Shown here in pieces: positions 44,422 through 45,447 of a stretch of DNA of 45,447 nucleotides. A program made the position numbers and the translations under genes. This stretch comes from an uncultured Pelagibacteraceae bacterium (GTDB lineage: Bacteria > Pseudomonadota > Alphaproteobacteria > Pelagibacterales > AG-422-B15): NCBI GenBank assembly GCA_902524795.1, contig CABZEU010000011.1, forward strand, positions 1 to 45,447, written 5' to 3'. Below the pieces are notes generated by a model. It saw only the letters and a program-made list of their open reading frames with translations, ran no database searches and was not told the origin of the DNA. The number at the start of each line of letters is the position of its first letter. Position 1 is the first letter of the stretch.

Positions 44422-45420
44422 ATGATGACAAAAATACTCTATTCATTACTCGCTATCATAGGTATCCTTGTCGTATGGATTGGCATAGCTATATTCCCAT
44501 TTTTTTCAGTTGAAAAACTTCCAAAAGATTTTCCAAGCGTTTCAAATATACCAGAAGATGTAGATCTCTACCTGCAACAAAAAGAATCTGAAGTAAGTGA
44601 TATATTTCCTAATGCTGAAAAAAAAATTTATTGGAATAATAATACTAAAGACAAAACAAAATATTCGATTGTTTTTATTCACGGTTTCACGACTACTGGT
44701 TACCAATCAAAAGATTTTTTAGAGAAATTATCTAAAGAACTTGATGCAAATCTCTTTATTAGTCGACTTTCAGGTCACGGGGGTTCATATGAAGGTACAA
44801 AAGAAATGCAAATTGAAAAGATTATGCATGATGTTTCCGAGGCCATAATTATTGGTGAAAGAATTGGAGAAAATGTACTTTTAATTGGTCATTCACTTGG
44901 TGGAGCGCTTTCAATGCTAGCGGCTAATGACGAACTTCTTTCAAAAAAAATTGATACCTTAATTTTATTCGCTCCAGGAAATTCAGGTTTGTCACCTTTT
45001 GCATTCATAAACTCATTAATTGTGAGTTTAGTTGATAGAACAGGAAGCTTATGTTGGCTCATAGATTGCAATCCAAGATCTTTTATGAAGTTGCCAGAAA
45101 ACGAAAAATGGGAAAATTATTTTGCAACTGATTTTGATACAAACATTTTCTATCAGATAGCTCGTATACCATTTGCGACTGATAGTATTGCATATGATAC
45201 AATATCAACGTCTGCACTTGTCTTTTATGATGAAAATGACTTATTAGTGAATGCAAGTAAAATTAAAAGCAATTTTAAAAAATGGGCTGCAAAAAACAAA
45301 GTTATATCAATTGAAACTTCAGAAACTGATTGGGGAAGACATATGTTCCCATCAATAGCTAATAGTCATTTAGATGATTTTTTTATTCGTGAAGTAGTTA
45401 GTTGGTTAGGGTCTAATTAA
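44422..45420 (+). CDS. Membrane-anchored alpha/beta hydrolase
   Basis: N-terminal TM, FIHGFTTTGYQS, GHSLGGALSML nucleophile elbow, late Asp (FYDENDLLV) and His (GRHMFPS). Confidence 0.88.
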   Translation: MMTKILYSLLAIIGILVVWIGIAIFPFFSVEKLPKDFPSVSNIPEDVDLYLQQKESEVSDIFPNAEKKIYWNNNTKDKTKYSIVFIHGFTTTGYQSKDFLEKLSKELDANLFISRLSGHGGSYEGTKEMQIEKIMHDVSEAIIIGERIGENVLLIGHSLGGALSMLAANDELLSKKIDTLILFAPGNSGLSPFAFINSLIVSLVDRTGSLCWLIDCNPRSFMKLPENEKWENYFATDFDTNIFYQIARIPFATDSIAYDTISTSALVFYDENDLLVNASKIKSNFKKWAAKNKVISIETSETDWGRHMFPSIANSHLDDFFIREVVSWLGSN

Positions 45421-45447
45421 TATATTCATCATAAATCGTTTAGAGAC

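Overview
This window is a gene-dense, AT-rich stretch of chromosome. It most resembles a streamlined marine alphaproteobacterium; the lineage is inferred from gene content and order and was not verified. Most of it is conserved core: a cca 3' end, greA, hemF, trmL, petABC (cytochrome bc1), a purine permease with a phosphoribosyltransferase, the ychF-pth-rplY-prs-pgeF-midA-lgt run, proC, a histidine kinase/OmpR/MarR(PetP-like)/ilvE cluster, a uvrB-cax-SDR-folB-uvrC-pgsA operon, an aspartate aminotransferase, trxB, an ELM1-like gene, a 2OG-oxygenase-like ORF, an Lrp gene, carAB and yqeY-dnaG-rpoD, followed by a tRNA with CAU anticodon. The region after the tRNA (about 37.2-45.4 kb) looks accessory. 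I saw no CRISPR array, rRNA, transposase or intact integrase. I also did not find a convincing new multi-gene system. The strongest non-routine observations are: (1) a perfect 42-bp duplicate of the tRNA 3' half 193 bp downstream of the tRNA, with a tandem 10-bp repeat between the copies, which looks like the att scar of a lost or collapsed integrative element; (2) an in-frame TAG in the conserved C-terminal motif of the FAD amine-oxidase-like gene, with coding similarity continuing 19 codons past the stop into a coupled junction with the next gene; (3) folB split from its N-terminus by a +1 frameshift at an A6/T6 tract, although the upstream frame starts at an ATGA coupling site; (4) a 20-codon uORF plus hairpin in front of proC; (5) a secreted Cys-rich ORF and an ASPIC/UnbV protein next to a fatty-acid-modification operon.
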